Shown: positions 36,716 through 50,505, counted from the stretch's first letter. The stretch is DNA of 64,000 nt from Diphasiastrum complanatum (GCA_029204225.1 CM055099.1:59786164-59850163); one strand, 5' to 3'. Notes: generated by a model not told the origin, from the letters alone. Program-made: numbers and translations.

Positions 36716-39350
36716 ATGGTAGACAAACTGGATGGTTCAAATTACCATTTATGGAAATTCAAGATGAGAGTAGTACTAATTTTTGCTGGAACTAAACTAC
36801 TTCCCAGTGTTTATGAGCAAGCCATTTTCAAGTGGAAGCTCAGGGATGACAAGGCATTTGCCTTGATCACCCTTAACATCTCCAACATGCAAATCGACCA
36901 TATCAGACAAGACCGACCTTCCAAAGAGATTTGGGACATATTGAGTACACGATACAAAGTGAGAGATGTCACTTCAAAGTTGCATCTGAGGAGAAAGTTC
37001 TTCTCACTCAAAATGTCAAAAGGTGTTTCTGTTCAGAATTGCATTAATCAATTCAAGACTCTGTTAGAGCATATGGCAGCAATAAGTTCAATGATCGAAG
37101 ACTCTGACGTTGTAATGACCTTATTGTCTAGCCTACCATCCTCATACAAAAACCGGGTGAAGATGATTTCCACACACTCAAATATTACATTGTCTAGAAT
37201 TATGGATTTAGTGATCGAAGACTCTGATGTTGTAATGACCTTATTGTCTAGCCTGCCATCCTCATATAAAAACTGGGTGAAGATGATTTCCACACACTCA
37301 AATATTACATTGTCTAGAATTATAATCATGCTGTCGCAAGAGGAGACAAGAAGGATTGGAGCCGCATCCTCGTCCTCCATCAATGACTCGTAGGCATTAT
37401 TCTCAAAGAAGAACACAAAGAATCAAGAGAAGAAGAAGGCTGTCACAAAAATCGATGGCAATAAAAAATAGTCACAGAAGACCTAAAATCTGCAGCCTAC
37501 TTGAAACAAGAAGAGACTCTTCTGCAAGTACTACAAGAGGACGAACCATGAAATCCAGGACTGTCGGATCCTAAAATTCAATAACGACAAGAAGAAGCAA
37601 TGGGATCAACAAGCCCATGCAGCCAACATGAAGCAGAAGATCCAAGAAGACGATGATGACGAGCAAGAAGCATTCATGGTGAACCATCACCATGTCGAAC
37701 AATCGAAGGAGTGGTTCCTTGATTCTGGAGCAACACAACACATGAAAAGCCATCAAGAATGGTTTATCGACTATTCAGCCTATAGCACCAAGAAGTTCGT
37801 TCACCTTGGAGACAACAACTCACACATAATCAAAGGTGAAGGTACCGTTAGATTGAATTTTCAGAACGGACTGCCGAAGCTCATACCAAATGTATTGTAT
37901 GTTTCGAATCTGACAACAAATATATTGTCGGTCAGTCGAATTATAGATTTAGGACATAGGGTAGAGTTTCAAACAGATTCTTGTCAAATTCTTGGTAAAA
38001 GCAAGAGAGGTCTTGCACCCGGAAAGAGACAAGGATATCTCTATAGGCTTAGTCATTGTAACTCTGCGACTGATTGTGCTTTAAGCAATTCAGCATCTAT
38101 CAATAAAGAATTGATTTGGAATTATAGACTTGGCCACCTTAATCATATGTCGATACGTAACATGTCTAAGCATTCTTCAGTTCTTGATTAGACTATTGAA
38201 TTGTCGACCCTCCTCTTTGCCAAAGTTGTATCATAGGAAAGTAGGCAAGAAGGCCATTTAAGTCAAATCAAGAACATGTATCTAAGGATTTGTTGAACAT
38301 AGTTCATACAAATATATGTGACCCAATGCAGACACCATCACTGCTTGGTGCTAGATTTTTTATTACATTCATAGATGACTATTCCAAAAGAACTGTTGTA
38401 TATTTTTTGAAACACATATCTGAAGCTTTTCAGTTCTTCAAAAAATACAAAGAAAATGCAGAGTTGCAGACATGAAAAAAATCAAATCTCTTAGGAGCGA
38501 CAACGGTGGTGAATACATCTCAAATGAATTCAATGGCATCGAGCAGCAGTTTGCTACTTCTATTATCCACAATCAAATGGACTGGCGGAAAGGAAGAACG
38601 AGACCTTATTTGAGTCTACCAAATACATGATAATTCGTGCTTCGTTTCCCAAATTGTTTTGGCAACATGTTGTATCGACAATAGCCTACGTGCAAAACTG
38701 ATGTATAACTAAAGGCCTCTCTAACAGCAGAACCCCTCATGAAGTATGGACAAGATCCAAGCCTTTATTAAAGCATTTGAGAGTATTCGAATGTACCGCC
38801 TATGCTCATGTCCCAAAGGACAACAGAAAGAAATTAGATGAGCATTCATTTAAAACTATTTTGGTTGGCTATTGTATTTTTTATGGAATATATAGACTGT
38901 ATAATATAGAGACCTATAAAGTTTTCACTAACATGGATGTGACTTTTATTGAAGATCAGTTCATTGATTTGAAGGGCAAGGACCAGATGTAGTCTACAAT
39001 TTCTACCCCACAATTGATACATATCGAAATAGTATTTCGATTCCTTCAAGCAGTCACCTTATACAGTCAGACTCAAAATGATAATCAAGCTGCAACTCAT
39101 GAGCAGCCGCCGACACAGCCAACACAAAGCCAAATTTCACAACTAGAAGCCTCAACCAGAAGATCAACAAAAATTCGAACTCAATCTGTCCAATATACTG
39201 ATGAGTTTGCTTATTGTTCTATTCAGGAGCCAACCACAGTTGAGGAAGCTATGTCACAGGCCGATTCAGAGCTCTGGAATGAAGCTATGAACAATTCTTG
39301 TTCTCTTCTGGGCAAGGGTTTTTGGGAAAGCAAAGCCATTGAACGAAGCA
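36716..39350 (+). pseudogene. Ty1/copia element D (gag, protease, integrase, start of RT)
   Basis: Gag begins LDGSNYHLWKFKMRVVL and has FLRK-like HLRRKFFSLKMSKG. A frame-broken zinc knuckle follows near 37510, then the protease at EWFLDSGATQHMKSH with LYVSNLTTNILSVSRI, pre-integrase WNYRLGHLNHMS, integrase VHTNICDPMQTPSLLG and FITFIDDYSK, then LKHLRVFECTAYAHVPK and the RT linker EPTTVEEAMSQAD. Similarity stops near 39340, before the RT catalytic region. There are several stops and frame changes. A relative with the next part intact lies at 47700-49750. Confidence 0.85.
37092..37333 (+). repeat. In-frame tandem duplication of about 120 bp inside copia D gag
   Basis: Unit 1 (37094-37213) and unit 2 (37214-37333) both encode IEDSDVVMTLLSSLPSSYKN followed by VKMISTHSNITLSRI. 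They differ at only a few bases before diverging at the 3' edge. The duplication keeps the frame, so gag is 40 residues longer than its relatives. Confidence 0.95.
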
Positions 39351-41130
39351 GCTCTTATTAGAGTATTCACTATTGGCAACGAGGCGGTGAAAGAATTTAT
39401 TTTTCCATTCCATGGAGATTGCATGAGTGAGTGCACAGGCCTCTACTCTCTATATATTGGAGTAGAAACTCGCCCATCAACATCTTGTCTTCAGTTCAAA
39501 TTACCAGTTTTTCTCTTCTCCTCTAGTATTTCCATGGCATGGATTAGGGGCTAGATTCTAAATTGACCTAGATTTGTATGGGTGGTTTTGCTCCTACATG
39601 TCTCTTATTGTGGTTTCCTATTTTCATCTTAGGGTTTTCTTAGTGATCATTACACTAGACAGTTCATACTCAAGACGGGTTCCTACCAGTAATTCCTTAC
39701 CAACGGATACTCGCCTTGAATGAAAATATTTTCGATTTGAACCTCTAGAAAAACTCCCTCTCAAACATTGGATTAAGATCCAACAAGATTACTTCAAATC
39801 TTCTTTCACAGCCATAGTGACAATATTGCCACTACCATAAAGCCTATTTCCTTGAGAAGCTCATTTGTGAAATTCATCTTGATGGCATGTAGAGCCTTCT
39901 TGGCTCTCTTATTAAACCCAGTTGGATCTTGGATTATTTGAGGCTCCTCCTCCACACTTAAAACAATATCCGTCAAGTCATTCATGATTAACATGTATTA
40001 CATCATTACCTTTCATATTGAGTACTTGCTAGATTCAACCTATCATGACTTTCCAACATGTAGCCACCTTGACTTGCCATGTTGAAGTAGCTTGGAAACA
40101 AACTCAAGCATTCATCAATCCACAAGCAAACATACAATGACAAAAAAAGAGGACTTCACATAAAAGAAAAGGTAGGAGGAGGAGGCTTTACCTCTCTCTC
40201 TCTCTACTTATAGACAAAGTTAGGGTTAGGGTTTCTGGTTCACCCAAAAACCACGTGCCATAATAACTTGACTATCATAAAAGTTTAAAAGCCAAAAAGC
40301 ATTTTAGAACTACTTGGATCCTTTCACATTTTGGCCCATCGGTATATTAGAACTATCTCTACTTCTCATGCCTTTGGCTTACGAATACAATGCACCATTT
40401 GAGGGTGTCTGACATTATATTACTGATAGATCTAGCTCTTATGCTGACTCGGCCATGTTTTTATTCTCGTTGTCATAAAATCTATTGGGGAGATGCTGGG
40501 CTTTGGCTTCGCTCGTCGGCCAGTCTGCAATCTTGTTGACCTTCTGATATTGGCTTTCTCGGTGAATCTGGGTTCTGGAACTCCTTTTTGGTTGTTTGTC
40601 AACGTTCTTTGGTGTAGTTCGGTGGCACAATAACATGCATTATTCGTTGGGCACTTTCGGTATTTGTTATAAGATCAAAGGTTGAACTTTCTTCAGACCA
40701 ATTCGATGAGGAGAAAGTAGCTTTCCCTGCTAGCTCATTTGATAGAATTTTTGCACTCTCTTTAACTTTTGAATGTGTTTTCAATGGAGCAATGGAAAAA
40801 TCCTCTTTCTGAGTTTTAATTCCTCCATATTTGAATTGAATGGTACAGTCCCCTCATAGCTCACACAAACATCCTGTAATTCATTAGAAGAATCTTTTTC
40901 AGAATCATTCGTTAGAAGAATCTTCACCAAAATCTTCTAACAGGTAACGTGGGATATTTGGAAATCATCCAGATTTAGTGTGATTGATGCTAGGGCCTTC
41001 TGGTCCTTGATCTTCCATGCTTTAGCTAATTCGAAATCAACGTCGTTTGGTTTTGGGTCAGACCCGTCTATAACTTCCCAAAAGTCTCTATCTATAAGCA
41101 TCATCCTAAGTTTCAACTTAGGTCATCAAC
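39351..41130. other. Mostly unassigned, with one copia gag scrap
   Basis: A minus-strand scrap at 39806-39994 (FNKRAKKALHAIKMNFTNELLKE) matches copia gag as in element B. A CT-rich microsatellite lies at about 40188-40206, next to two GGGTTA-type units near 40220. The minus-strand frames at 40439-40784 have no similarity I recognise. Confidence 0.4.
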
Positions 41131-41352
41131 ATGGCCAATGATGGTAAAGTTGTCATACCTTCCATTACTAAGAATGTGCTTAGTGTGTGTCAAATGGCTG
41201 ACAAAGGGCTCAAAGTGGAATTTGTTGGTGATTTTTGTTTGATCAAAAGGAATGGAGTCTTGATTGCTCAAGGCAACAGACAAGGTGAGCTCTACAAACT
41301 TGATGGTTTTGGGTCAATCATTTCATTTCTTGTCGTGGCAACAATAAGTTGA
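41131..41352 (+). pseudogene. Ty1/copia protease-end fragment
   Basis: The frame contains VVIPSITKNVLSVCQMADKG and GVLIAQGNRQGELYKL, the usual copia sequence between protease and integrase. There is no further coding sequence on either side. Confidence 0.6.
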
Positions 41353-41504
41353 CTAATTGCATACTGATTATCTTAATTAGTCCATTGTAAGTTCCATAAA
41401 GTAATTTTTGTATTGAGAATCACATTTTGCCTATTGCAGTTTTAGGGCCATTGCATGTAGAGTTTATGTTCTGTAATGCCTATAGATTGAGATTGTTTTT
41501 TCTA

Positions 41505-42180
41505 GCTCACTACTTGTGTGCTCGAGCTCCAAAAATTTGAATTAGGTTTTAAGAGAACAATAAAATTCAAGCTAACCATCTATTGTTACAAGGTTCAAAT
41601 ATAACACATTGTCCATCGCAGTGGAGGTGTATGGGTAGAGTTGTTGATTGTCACTGGAAAAGGGTAGGCTCAAGGAGCTTAGCTCCTTAAATGGCAGTTG
41701 TATATAACAACCACTAGTTGCTTAATCATGCATGCAAAAAAAGAAAATGCATTATTTCTACCATGATCTTTTGTGACTTCTATATGTCACCCAACTTTTG
41801 AAATAAATATGTATCAAAATAGTTTGAAAGATTGCAATAGATTGATTTTCTATCACCCAAATGGCACCCAAAAACCTTAATAACAATTTACTTCCAAAAA
41901 AGGTTGAGATTGGTTATTTTAGCTCAATAATGGTGTGCTTGAGCTCCAAAAAATATATGAATTAGGCTTCAGTAAAATAGTAAAATTCAAGTTTACCATT
42001 TGATGTTATAAAGTTCAAATGAAGTAAATAACATTATCTTTTTTAGCTCTACATGTCACCCAACTTATGAAGTAAATATGTATCATAATTGAAAGATTGC
42101 ACTAGATTCTATCATGAATTAAAATCACTTAGATGGCACCCAAAATTCTTAATAATAAAATATTTCTCAATAAAGGTAAC
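41505..42180 (+). repeat. Two diverged direct repeats, non-coding
   Basis: Segment 41505-41900 and segment 41921-42175 share in order: TGTGCTCGAGCTCCAAAAA-like, AAAATTCAAGCTAACCAT-like, ATGTCACCCAACTT with AAATATGTATCA, and ATGGCACCCAAAA with CTTAATAA. They look like an old tandem duplication with later indels. Confidence 0.7.
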
Positions 42181-42404
42181 AGTTTATGGATATTGACTGT
42201 CACATGTCACTCACTAATATATACAGAGATAACAAAAAGCTTATGGAACATTTGTTAGTCGATATTTAAGCACCAAACCATTAGACTAATATATGGATTA
42301 TTAAGTAGTTTTTTGTAGCAGTTTTTACATAAAATTGTCAATTGTAATAGTTACATGGCACCAGAAAATGCATGACTAACTTAATCACCATAAGGAGAGC
42401 ATTA

Positions 42405-42745
42405 TCTCAACATATTTGCAGTCCATTAAGCAGAAGTCACATTCTATTGCAAATATAAACAACTAACCAAGCTTTTATTAATCACCTTGTTGTGATTGCA
42501 ACCCTTAATATGAATATTTGAAACAACCAGTTATAAGTCCTACAATATTTAGAAGATGTCTGATCGACTTAATCAAAAGTTTCTTTTGTAGCCTGATCAA
42601 CTTAAGTGGAAAGTTAGATGCTTAATTGACTTAAAAGTAGAACATAATCTCAACATATTAGCTATCCATAAAACAAAATTCACATTCTATTGCAATATAA
42701 ATAGTTAACCAAGTTTTTATTGATCGTGATTGCAACCTGTAATGT
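42405..42745 (+). repeat. Second pair of diverged direct repeats, non-coding
   Basis: Segments at about 42408-42500 and 42650-42740 share ATCTCAACATATT, CACATTCTATTGCAA, AACCAAG and TTTTATT...GTGATTGCAACC. The surrounding 42746-43430 shows no gene. Confidence 0.65.
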
Positions 42746-43435
42746 AAATATTTGAAACAAAGTTATAAGGCCTACAAATATTGAGACAACATGACAATGA
42801 AGGGTCTGGGGCACTAATACAACTTACTTTTTGTTTTTTTTGATGAATCACTAATGAGAAAACCAATGGTAGTAATGAACACCTCATCGGATAATACTTC
42901 CAATACAAGCTCTATCTTGAAAGTAGGTTATAACTTTGGAAATCCATAGACTATTAGCTTAGCTAGATGTACTTGTAACTGATTCCACTTCAAAATTATG
43001 GACCAAAATTAAGAGCACTTGTATATGCCTTGAGCCATTTCTAAAGTATCTATTATGTATGTAGATTTGAAATCAAATTTTCAAGCTTCCATCGTAGTTA
43101 GGATGAGATATTGCCAAAATTTCTAGCAGCTACTATTGGCCTCCAAGGAAAGATTGAAGAGGCTCATCCTCTTCATCTAGACCATGTCAAGGAGATCTTG
43201 GAGTGCTAATAGTGACTCGTTGTATCTTTTAAGATCTATTTGTATCTCTTGTTTCATGATTTTTTAAGTTTATTATCATTCAAGAGGCTAGTATACACAT
43301 GGTTAGGTCTTATTTTAGTCCATTGAGTTTTGATCTACTTTAGATCAAGATTTGCCCAATTCTAGTATCCTATTCATCTAGTATCAAGTTTGGAAAAAAA
43401 ATCAATTGTTCTAGGTGTATTTGAAAGTACACCCT

Positions 43436-46400
43436 ACAAATATGGTGCCAGATGAAGAAGTAGAGAGATCACAACCAATCCACCAAGTAGGGAGGACGAT
43501 ATCCCGATAAAGATATTAGAATGACTAGCGAAGAAATCTAGCGAGGGCCATCAAGATTCCGTTTCACTTTTTATGATGAGCCTAGAGGCTATACCCTAGG
43601 AACTGTTGCAAGGAGTCTACAGTGAAAAGAAAATTAAAGTTCTTCAAGTGTTTTGCCCTAGAAGAAGGTCGGAGGAATACGAGGACGAAGATTTCCTCCG
43701 TTATGTAGATCTTGATGGTTTTAAAATTGTGCCAAAATCTCGAAGCACTAGATCCATGAGAGCCTATAGCGAATGCAGATCTTATCGAAACCGCAGAGCT
43801 CCACAAGGCAATGTTGTTGTAGGTCGAATCGATATAGTGATTGATGGATCCACGACTAGTGTTCCTATAACTATTGATGATCTCCTACGAGAATTTATAA
43901 ATTGGGATCTAGTGGAGGACGAAGCTCTTTATAAGCTAGAAATCTCACTATGGGACAGTAGCATGAAGACGGTAAAAGATTCGACCCCTGAGCCACGATC
44001 AGAGTCACCAAGGAATGCCAAGGAAAAAGAGCCAATTACTTCAGATTGCCCATTGGGAGAATATCTGAAGGAAAAATCTCCGATCACCTTTGCAGATCTA
44101 GGTATGAAACCATCAAAGTGCATCAGAAAACTAGACCATGCTCTGAAAAGGTTGGGTATTGACGTTCAGCCACTCGCCAGCCCACTTCATGAACGTAAAC
44201 CCCTATATAAGGCAAGAACCGTTGAGTGGAAGGCTAAGAGTGATAAAAGATGAATCAAGATCGAGTTGATGACCAACTAGGAGTTGCAAGATAAGATCCG
44301 GAAAGACGTCATAGAAGAACCCAAACATGTGCATGACATGCCTTAGTATTTCAAGGATTACGAGATGGATGAAGTGGTAGTGGTTATGCCTAGGGCAAAG
44401 AGAGAACCCTTAGAAGAAACCTCTCAAGGAGCCAATGTTTATGAAGGTCCTGCCCATACAAAGGAGATAGATCTGGTTGAGAAGAGAGAAGAAACTCAAG
44501 GAGAGAAACTCGAGGATCTTAAGGCACTTCTCCGCAAGTACCGTGACTGTCTTGCTTGGAGTTATGCTGAGCTGAAGGGCATATCACCAGATGTAGTAGT
44601 TCATATCATTCCGCTGGTTGATGGTGCAAAACCCACAGTTAGTAGGTCTTATAGGTCCAATCTGCATTATGCCCAACTGATCCAAGAAGAATTGAAGAAG
44701 CTTCTAGATGTAGGATTCATCTATAAAATGGAACACACTGATTGGGTATCACCTATCATGGTAGTACCTAAGAAAAATAGAAAACTTAGAATCTGTGTGG
44801 ACTACAAGAAACTGAATGTCGTAACCAACAAGGACCATTTTTCCTTACCATTCACGGAAAATGTGTTAGAGAGGATAGTCGGAGCAGAAGCCTATAGTTT
44901 TTAGGATGGGTTTAGTGGCTATAACTAGGTGCAAATAGCCCCAAAAGATCAGCACAAAAATGCCTTCTCCACTGAGTGGGGAACATACGCCTACAAGGTG
45001 ATGCCACTTGGATTGTGCAATGCTCCCAGCACTTTCCAACGAGTGATGAGTTATGCCTTCAAGTGTTTTCTTTGGAAGTTCTTGAAATATTCATGGACGA
45101 CTTATGTGTCCACTCCTCTAGAGCCCAACATCTAGCTTGCTTAGAGACAGTGTTCATCCTGTGTCGATTATTCGACATATCCCTAAACCCGGCCAAATGC
45201 CAATTTCTAGTCACGCACGACATAGTGCTAAGCCATGTAGTTTTGAGGCATGGTATCGACACTAATGTCAACATGATCCACAAAATACTTGCATTACTTG
45301 AACCTGGAACTATACGTGAAGTGTACATCTTTATGGGGCATTGCAATTATTATCGGAGATTTGTCTTGAACTTTGCTAAGCTGGCCCGTTTTATGTATCA
45401 GATGACTATCCAACTAGAATGGACAGCCGAAGCCACTGAGGCTTTTCCCAAACTCAAAAGGCCTTAGTTACCACACCAATCCTTTGACCTCCTATCTGGA
45501 CCATAGAATTTCATGTCCACACAAACGTCTCTAACTATGCCATAGGGAGTGACATAACCATGGGAGTACAAGAAGGACTATCCGATCTACTTCGTTAGAA
45601 GGCAATTGATTCCTGTAGAGATGAACTATACCAGCAACGAACATGAAGCACTAGCCATGGTATATAGTGTGAAGAAATTCTGCCATTACCTGTTAGCCAA
45701 CCCCTTTGTCTTCTTTGTAGATCACCAAGCCCTACTGTATCTGGTAAATAGACCTTGCACAACCGGACGGATCACCTGATGGCTGCTGCTTCTTCAAGAG
45801 TTCAACTTTAAAAAGAGAAACAACACTATCTGGCCGATCACCTCTCAAGGATTCGAAATGTTCCTGAGAGTAGAGGGGTTGATGACGAACTCCCTGACGC
45901 CATACTGTTCCATGCCGATGTCGTCCCTGAGTGGGTTGCTGATATTGTGGGATATCTTATGTCGGGATGTCCTCCACCTGAGATGAGCAAAGTAGAACGA
46001 TGCAGGTCAATCATTAAATCTGCTCCTTTTACATTGATAGCAGGATAGCTGTATCGCATTTGTAACGATGGAATTATACGTCGTTGTGTCCTACTGGACG
46101 AAGTGTCTCAAGTGGTGAGCATCGCCTATGAAGGAATAGGAGGAGGGCATTTTGCTGCTGAAGCTACCATTAGAAAAGTACTTCAACACGGCCTGTGGTG
46201 GCCCATGATGTTCAGAGACATTCAATATCAAGTCAAAAGGTGTGACGTATGCCAACGATTCATCAACCGAACCCAGGGAAAGGATAGAATGCCGTTACGA
46301 CCTGTTTTGGCTGAAATGCCATTTGAGAAGTGGGGCATTGACTATGTCGGCCCTATTCGTCCAACAGCCCGTGGCTCGCAAGCTCGATATATCATTGTAG

Positions 46401-47256
46401 CCACTGACTATTTGACCAAATGGGTGGAAGCCAAGGCGGTAAGAATGGCTGATGCCAACTCTACTGTCAAGTTCCTATATGAGAATGTCTTAGTCCATTT
46501 TGGTGCCTATTAGAACTCGTGAGTGATCGCGAAACACATTTCCTAAACGAGACTACCACTCACCCATTATCCTCTTATCTGGTTGTTCATAGGAAGAGTA
46601 ACCCCTATTACCCATGTTGTAACGGACAGGCATAATCATCAAACAAGATCTTCTGCGAGATTATCATGAAGATGGTTGAAGCTTCATGATATGATTGGGA
46701 ACACAAGCTTCATGCAGCTCTATGGGCTTTCAGAACCACATTCAAAGTGAGCACTGCACAAATCCCATTTTAGATGGTGTCCATAGACAGGAAGCCGTAA
46801 TGTCTGCTGAGTTTGTTGTTTCGAGTCTGAGAGTCACCATCGTTGAACGGCTTAGTACAAAGGAATCAACCAAGAGGAGATTGGAAAACCTTCTTCAACT
46901 TCATGAAACTCGCTTCCTAGTGCTTCACGTCCTAACTGTGGAAAAACAGTGACGGAAGGCCTGGCATGATCGCAATATCCAAGGATCTCGTCATGGGAGA
47001 ATTGGCATTGTTATACAACGCCAAGGCTCACAAACGCAAGCTTAAGTTTCGGGGAGAGAGACCGTATACAGTAGTAGAGATCCGACCTAATGGCGTAGTG
47101 ATACTCAGTGACAGGCAAGGCAATTTGCTAGACACACCCATTAATGGCAGCAAGTTGCGTTGCTACTATTCCACTGATGGTGAACTCAGAGATATACCAG
47201 AACCACCATCCACGTCATCTTCTTCAGCTCAAGATGAATCGTCAATACTCCGTTAG
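43436..47256 (+). pseudogene. Ty3/gypsy element with gag/protease-RT-RNaseH-integrase order
   Basis: The 43606-44253 frame is an upstream gag/protease-side region that I cannot subdivide. RT starts by 44365 (WVSPIMVVPKKNRKLRICVD, YKKLNVVTNKDHFSLPF), continues as YKVMPLGLCNAPSTFQRVM, and the catalytic box is IFMDDLCVHS in a shifted frame. RNase H is badly broken (45480-45900). The integrase zinc-finger end and core are at 46103-46513 (GGGHFAAEATIRK, LWWPMMFRDI, CDVCQRF, KWGIDYVGPI, VATDYLTKWVEAKAV). The C-terminal barrel is at 46966-47256. Gypsy order (integrase last) is clear. TAG stops at 44902-44904 and 44926-44928 fall where Leu/Gln are expected. Inactive. Confidence 0.85.
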
Positions 47257-47700
47257 ATATCCTAGGTAGGAGTAGCTTGTAGGATTAGATATTCATCCAT
47301 TAGATAAGTGATTGGATTTTTCAATAGTTTAGATCAGTATCCGTAGGAGTTAGAAGTTATATTCTTAGTGTTCTGATTAAGTTTAGAATAGTTAGATAAA
47401 TTGGATAGCTAGATCAGAAAGTTAGATTAGATTAATACTACTTAGCCAGTTAGATTAGCTGTTTACTAGGTGGTTTTAGTTTAGAAAGATCGAGTAGGTA
47501 GATTAGCTCGCTTAGATAGTCTCTGTTTGGTTAAATCTATTAGAATGTCCTATGAAGATAGTGTTTCAATTAGATGACCCCGTTCAGATAGCTAGAGTAA
47601 ATCTAGGAAATCCAGTTAGACCTAGAAAACTCCACCTGTTAGTGTAGGTTTTAGATTAGTTAGCTTTCAAGTAATAGATCGAGCCCCGTAGATTGGACAG
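47257..47700. other. GATTAG-rich AT stretch, possible gypsy 3' flank or LTR remnant
   Basis: TTAGAT/GATTAG words recur many times between 47280 and 47680. It directly follows the gypsy integrase end, which suits a 3' LTR or UTR, but I found no matching copy upstream of 43436. Confidence 0.35.
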
Positions 47701-49750
47701 GTACCAAACCTTCTCTATCAAACTTACGAGTTTTTGGATGTACTACTTATGCGCAGATTCCTCATGATCTCAAAAAGAAGTTTGACTTTCAGAGTATCAA
47801 ATGTATTTACATTAGCTACACTACTTCAGATCAAACTACAAATTGTTCGATTCCATTGAGTCAAAGATATTCACTAGCCGGGATGATGTCTTCATCAAAG
47901 ATCAGATCATTGACCTCAAGGGAAATGACAAAGCCCATATAGCCGACTCTTTGGTTTCATCCTACATATTGAATTTCGAGGTTCCTCAGTCAACTATTCC
48001 TATTGAAGGTCCAATCTCATCTACTTTTGACGAACAACATGTCAACAACGAATCTAAAGATGATGATGATGTAGCTCAACAACTACAGTATGATGAAGAA
48101 AATCAACTTTCTCTATTCCCCAGAAGATCATCAAGAACTAGCAGACCACCTATCAGACATATCAATGAGTCTACAGCCTACCTTGTTCAGGAGCCGACAA
48201 CTGTCGAAGAGGCACTCAGTCAGAACTCTAGAAAGAAGCTATAGATAAAGAATATTCATCTCTTAACAAGAACCAGACATGGACGATTGTCGAATTACCT
48301 GCTAGCAGAAACGTAGTTGATTGCAAATGGATTTTCAAAGTCAAGTACAAAGCAGACGGAAGCATCGACAGAAGAAAAGCTCGACTTGTCGCTAGAGGAT
48401 TTTCTCAGGTTGATTATATTGAGACCTTTAGTCTAGTAGTCAAGCATTCTTCAATTCGATTTTTATTATCATTTGCCGCTGCAACAGATTTGGAAATACA
48501 TTAGATGGATGTATAGACAACATATCTCAATGGAGTTATCGAAGAAGACATTTACATGGTGCAACCCGAAGGTTATGTTATTGAAGGTAAACACAATCAT
48601 GTATGCAAACTCCATAAGGCACTTTATGGCTTGAAGCAATATGCTCAAGGATGGTTTCAAAGGATCAATATTTTTCTTATTGATCATGGCTACACACCAA
48701 GCTCTTTAGATTCAAATGTTTACTTCAAGACAGTGTGACAATCTTTTAACATTATCACTTTATATGTGGATGACACATTGCTCTTCGGCAACAGTATCGA
48801 TCTGATAAAAGAAGGCAAGACAATGCTATCTTTTGAGTTCTACATGACCGATCTGGGTGAAGCTTTTCTGTCTTGGTATTCAAATCCACAGATATAGAAA
48901 TCAAAAGTTGATCTACATTACTTAGCAGAGGTACATCTACAATATGTTAGTCAGATATAATCTGGTTAATTGCAAGATAGCTCTCTCATCAATGGAACCA
49001 GGTCTCAAATTGTCAAAGTACCAGTGTCTCCAAACATTCGAAGAGAATGAGTAGATTCATGAGTATCCTTATCATTCGATAATAGGATCTCTTATGTATG
49101 CAATGATCTGTACCAAGCCAGACATAGCTTTTGCAATAGTTCCTTAAGTCAGTTTATGACTAACCCTAGTATGACACATTGGAAGGCTCTTATTAGAGTC
49201 ATGAGATATCTTCGAGCTACTATTGACTATTGCATTTGATATGAAATAGTCGACAACGACAAACTCAATTTACTCATTGGTTTCATAGATGCAAGTTGGG
49301 TAGGAGATGTAGACACTCGTAAGTCCACTTCTGGATTTATATTCTTCCTCAACAATGGTCCTATTTTCTGGAATAGTCGCAAACAATCTTCGATAGCTCT
49401 ATCTTCTACAGAATCAGAGTATATCGCACTCTCACAAGCTACAAAGGAAACAATTTGATTGAGAAACTTACTTTCAGATATCAGTCTGAATCAATATGCT
49501 CCGACATTATTATTTTGTGATAATCAAAGTGCCATTGCCTTGTCAGCCAACCCTAGATTTCATTCTAAGAGTAAGCACAATATCACTATGTCAAAAGCAA
49601 AGTTCTCGACAAAGAGGTCAGATTGTAGTACTGTCGAATGCAAGATATAACAACAGATATATTTAATAAAGCATTAAGCTTGGATACACACAGGAAGTTC
49701 TGCGCAGAACTAATTTTAAAGGTCAAGGCATTCATGGATTCAGAATAAGG
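47700..49750 (+). pseudogene. Ty1/copia element E (integrase end, RT, RNase H)
   Basis: It begins in the post-integrase region (LRVFGCTTYAQIPHDLKKK). RT motifs are NVVDCKWIFKVKYKADGS, RKARLVARGFSQ, VCKLHKALYGLKQ and ITLYVDDTLLFGNS (the YVDD box). RNase H shows GFIDASWVGDVDTRKSTSGF, SSTESEYIALSQA and LFCDNQSAIALSANP. It carries TAG, TGA and frame breaks. The coding end is followed by a polypurine tract and an LTR, so this is the 3' half of an element whose gag family resembles copia D. Confidence 0.9.
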
Positions 49751-49755
49751 GAGAG

Positions 49756-50505
49756 TGATGGATTATTCTCCTACTAATTGACTAATCGACATTTTACTTT
49801 GTCCAACTTTTATCCTGACCTGTAGATTTTTTCATGTTTTTACACAGTCTGCATAACTACTTGAAAACAATTTACAATGTCGGTATTTTTAGGATTTTCG
49901 CTCACTTCGGCTTTTTTGCAAAATGCTAGATGCCTCAAATGTTAAGGAAATGACTTTAGTGAAGACCTTCGCATTTTTCGTATTTTTTGTAAGACAATTT
50001 ATTGACCGTGTAGCAAGTAAATTTCTGGGAAGACTATCTGGATGGATGCCAGCACATCGCAGCCAATTGGTTGACGCATTTGATGACCTAATTATTTGTC
50101 CTACTGGTGGACATTGGTGCATTTGCTTATAATATAAATAGTTGCTCATATTTCTACATTTGTGTGTGTTGATCTTATAGCATTGATGCGATCAAGAGAT
50201 TAGCAAGCATTGAATAGTTAGCGCCCTCTCAAGCCTGCGAGCTTGGACACTCTTGAGCATTCTAGCTCACTTCTTTAGAGATTGCTATTGCGCTCACTGC
50301 TTATTAGAATTGCGTTTAATTTTAGAATTTTATTTAGTCGCTCAGAGATAGCTTAGAGTACGCGGCTTCGATCTGCAAACTTGTTGTATCATTTACATCT
50401 ATTAAGTTTCATACTGAATCAATATTATCTTCTTATTGCGTTCAGGTTTGTCTCAGAATATGTGTTTCTGTAATTCTTCGCGACGGATTATTTGTCTGAC
50501 AATTC
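49756..50505 (+). mobile_element. 3' LTR of copia E (right edge approximate)
   Basis: A polypurine tract AATAAGGGAGAG (49744-49755) is followed by TGATGG, a typical LTR start. A TATA-like stretch TTATAATATAAATAG lies at 50127-50141. The right edge near 50501-50505 is set by a CA after TGTCTGA and is uncertain. No 5' LTR is visible. Confidence 0.65.

Noticed and set aside
40200-40240. Telomere-like GGGTTA units near 40220
   Set aside because: Only two units next to a CT microsatellite, too short to distinguish from chance.
43436-43450. TGGTGCCAGATG as the primer-binding site of the gypsy element
   Set aside because: It is placed plausibly before the coding region but I cannot match it to a specific tRNA and no LTR edge is clear.
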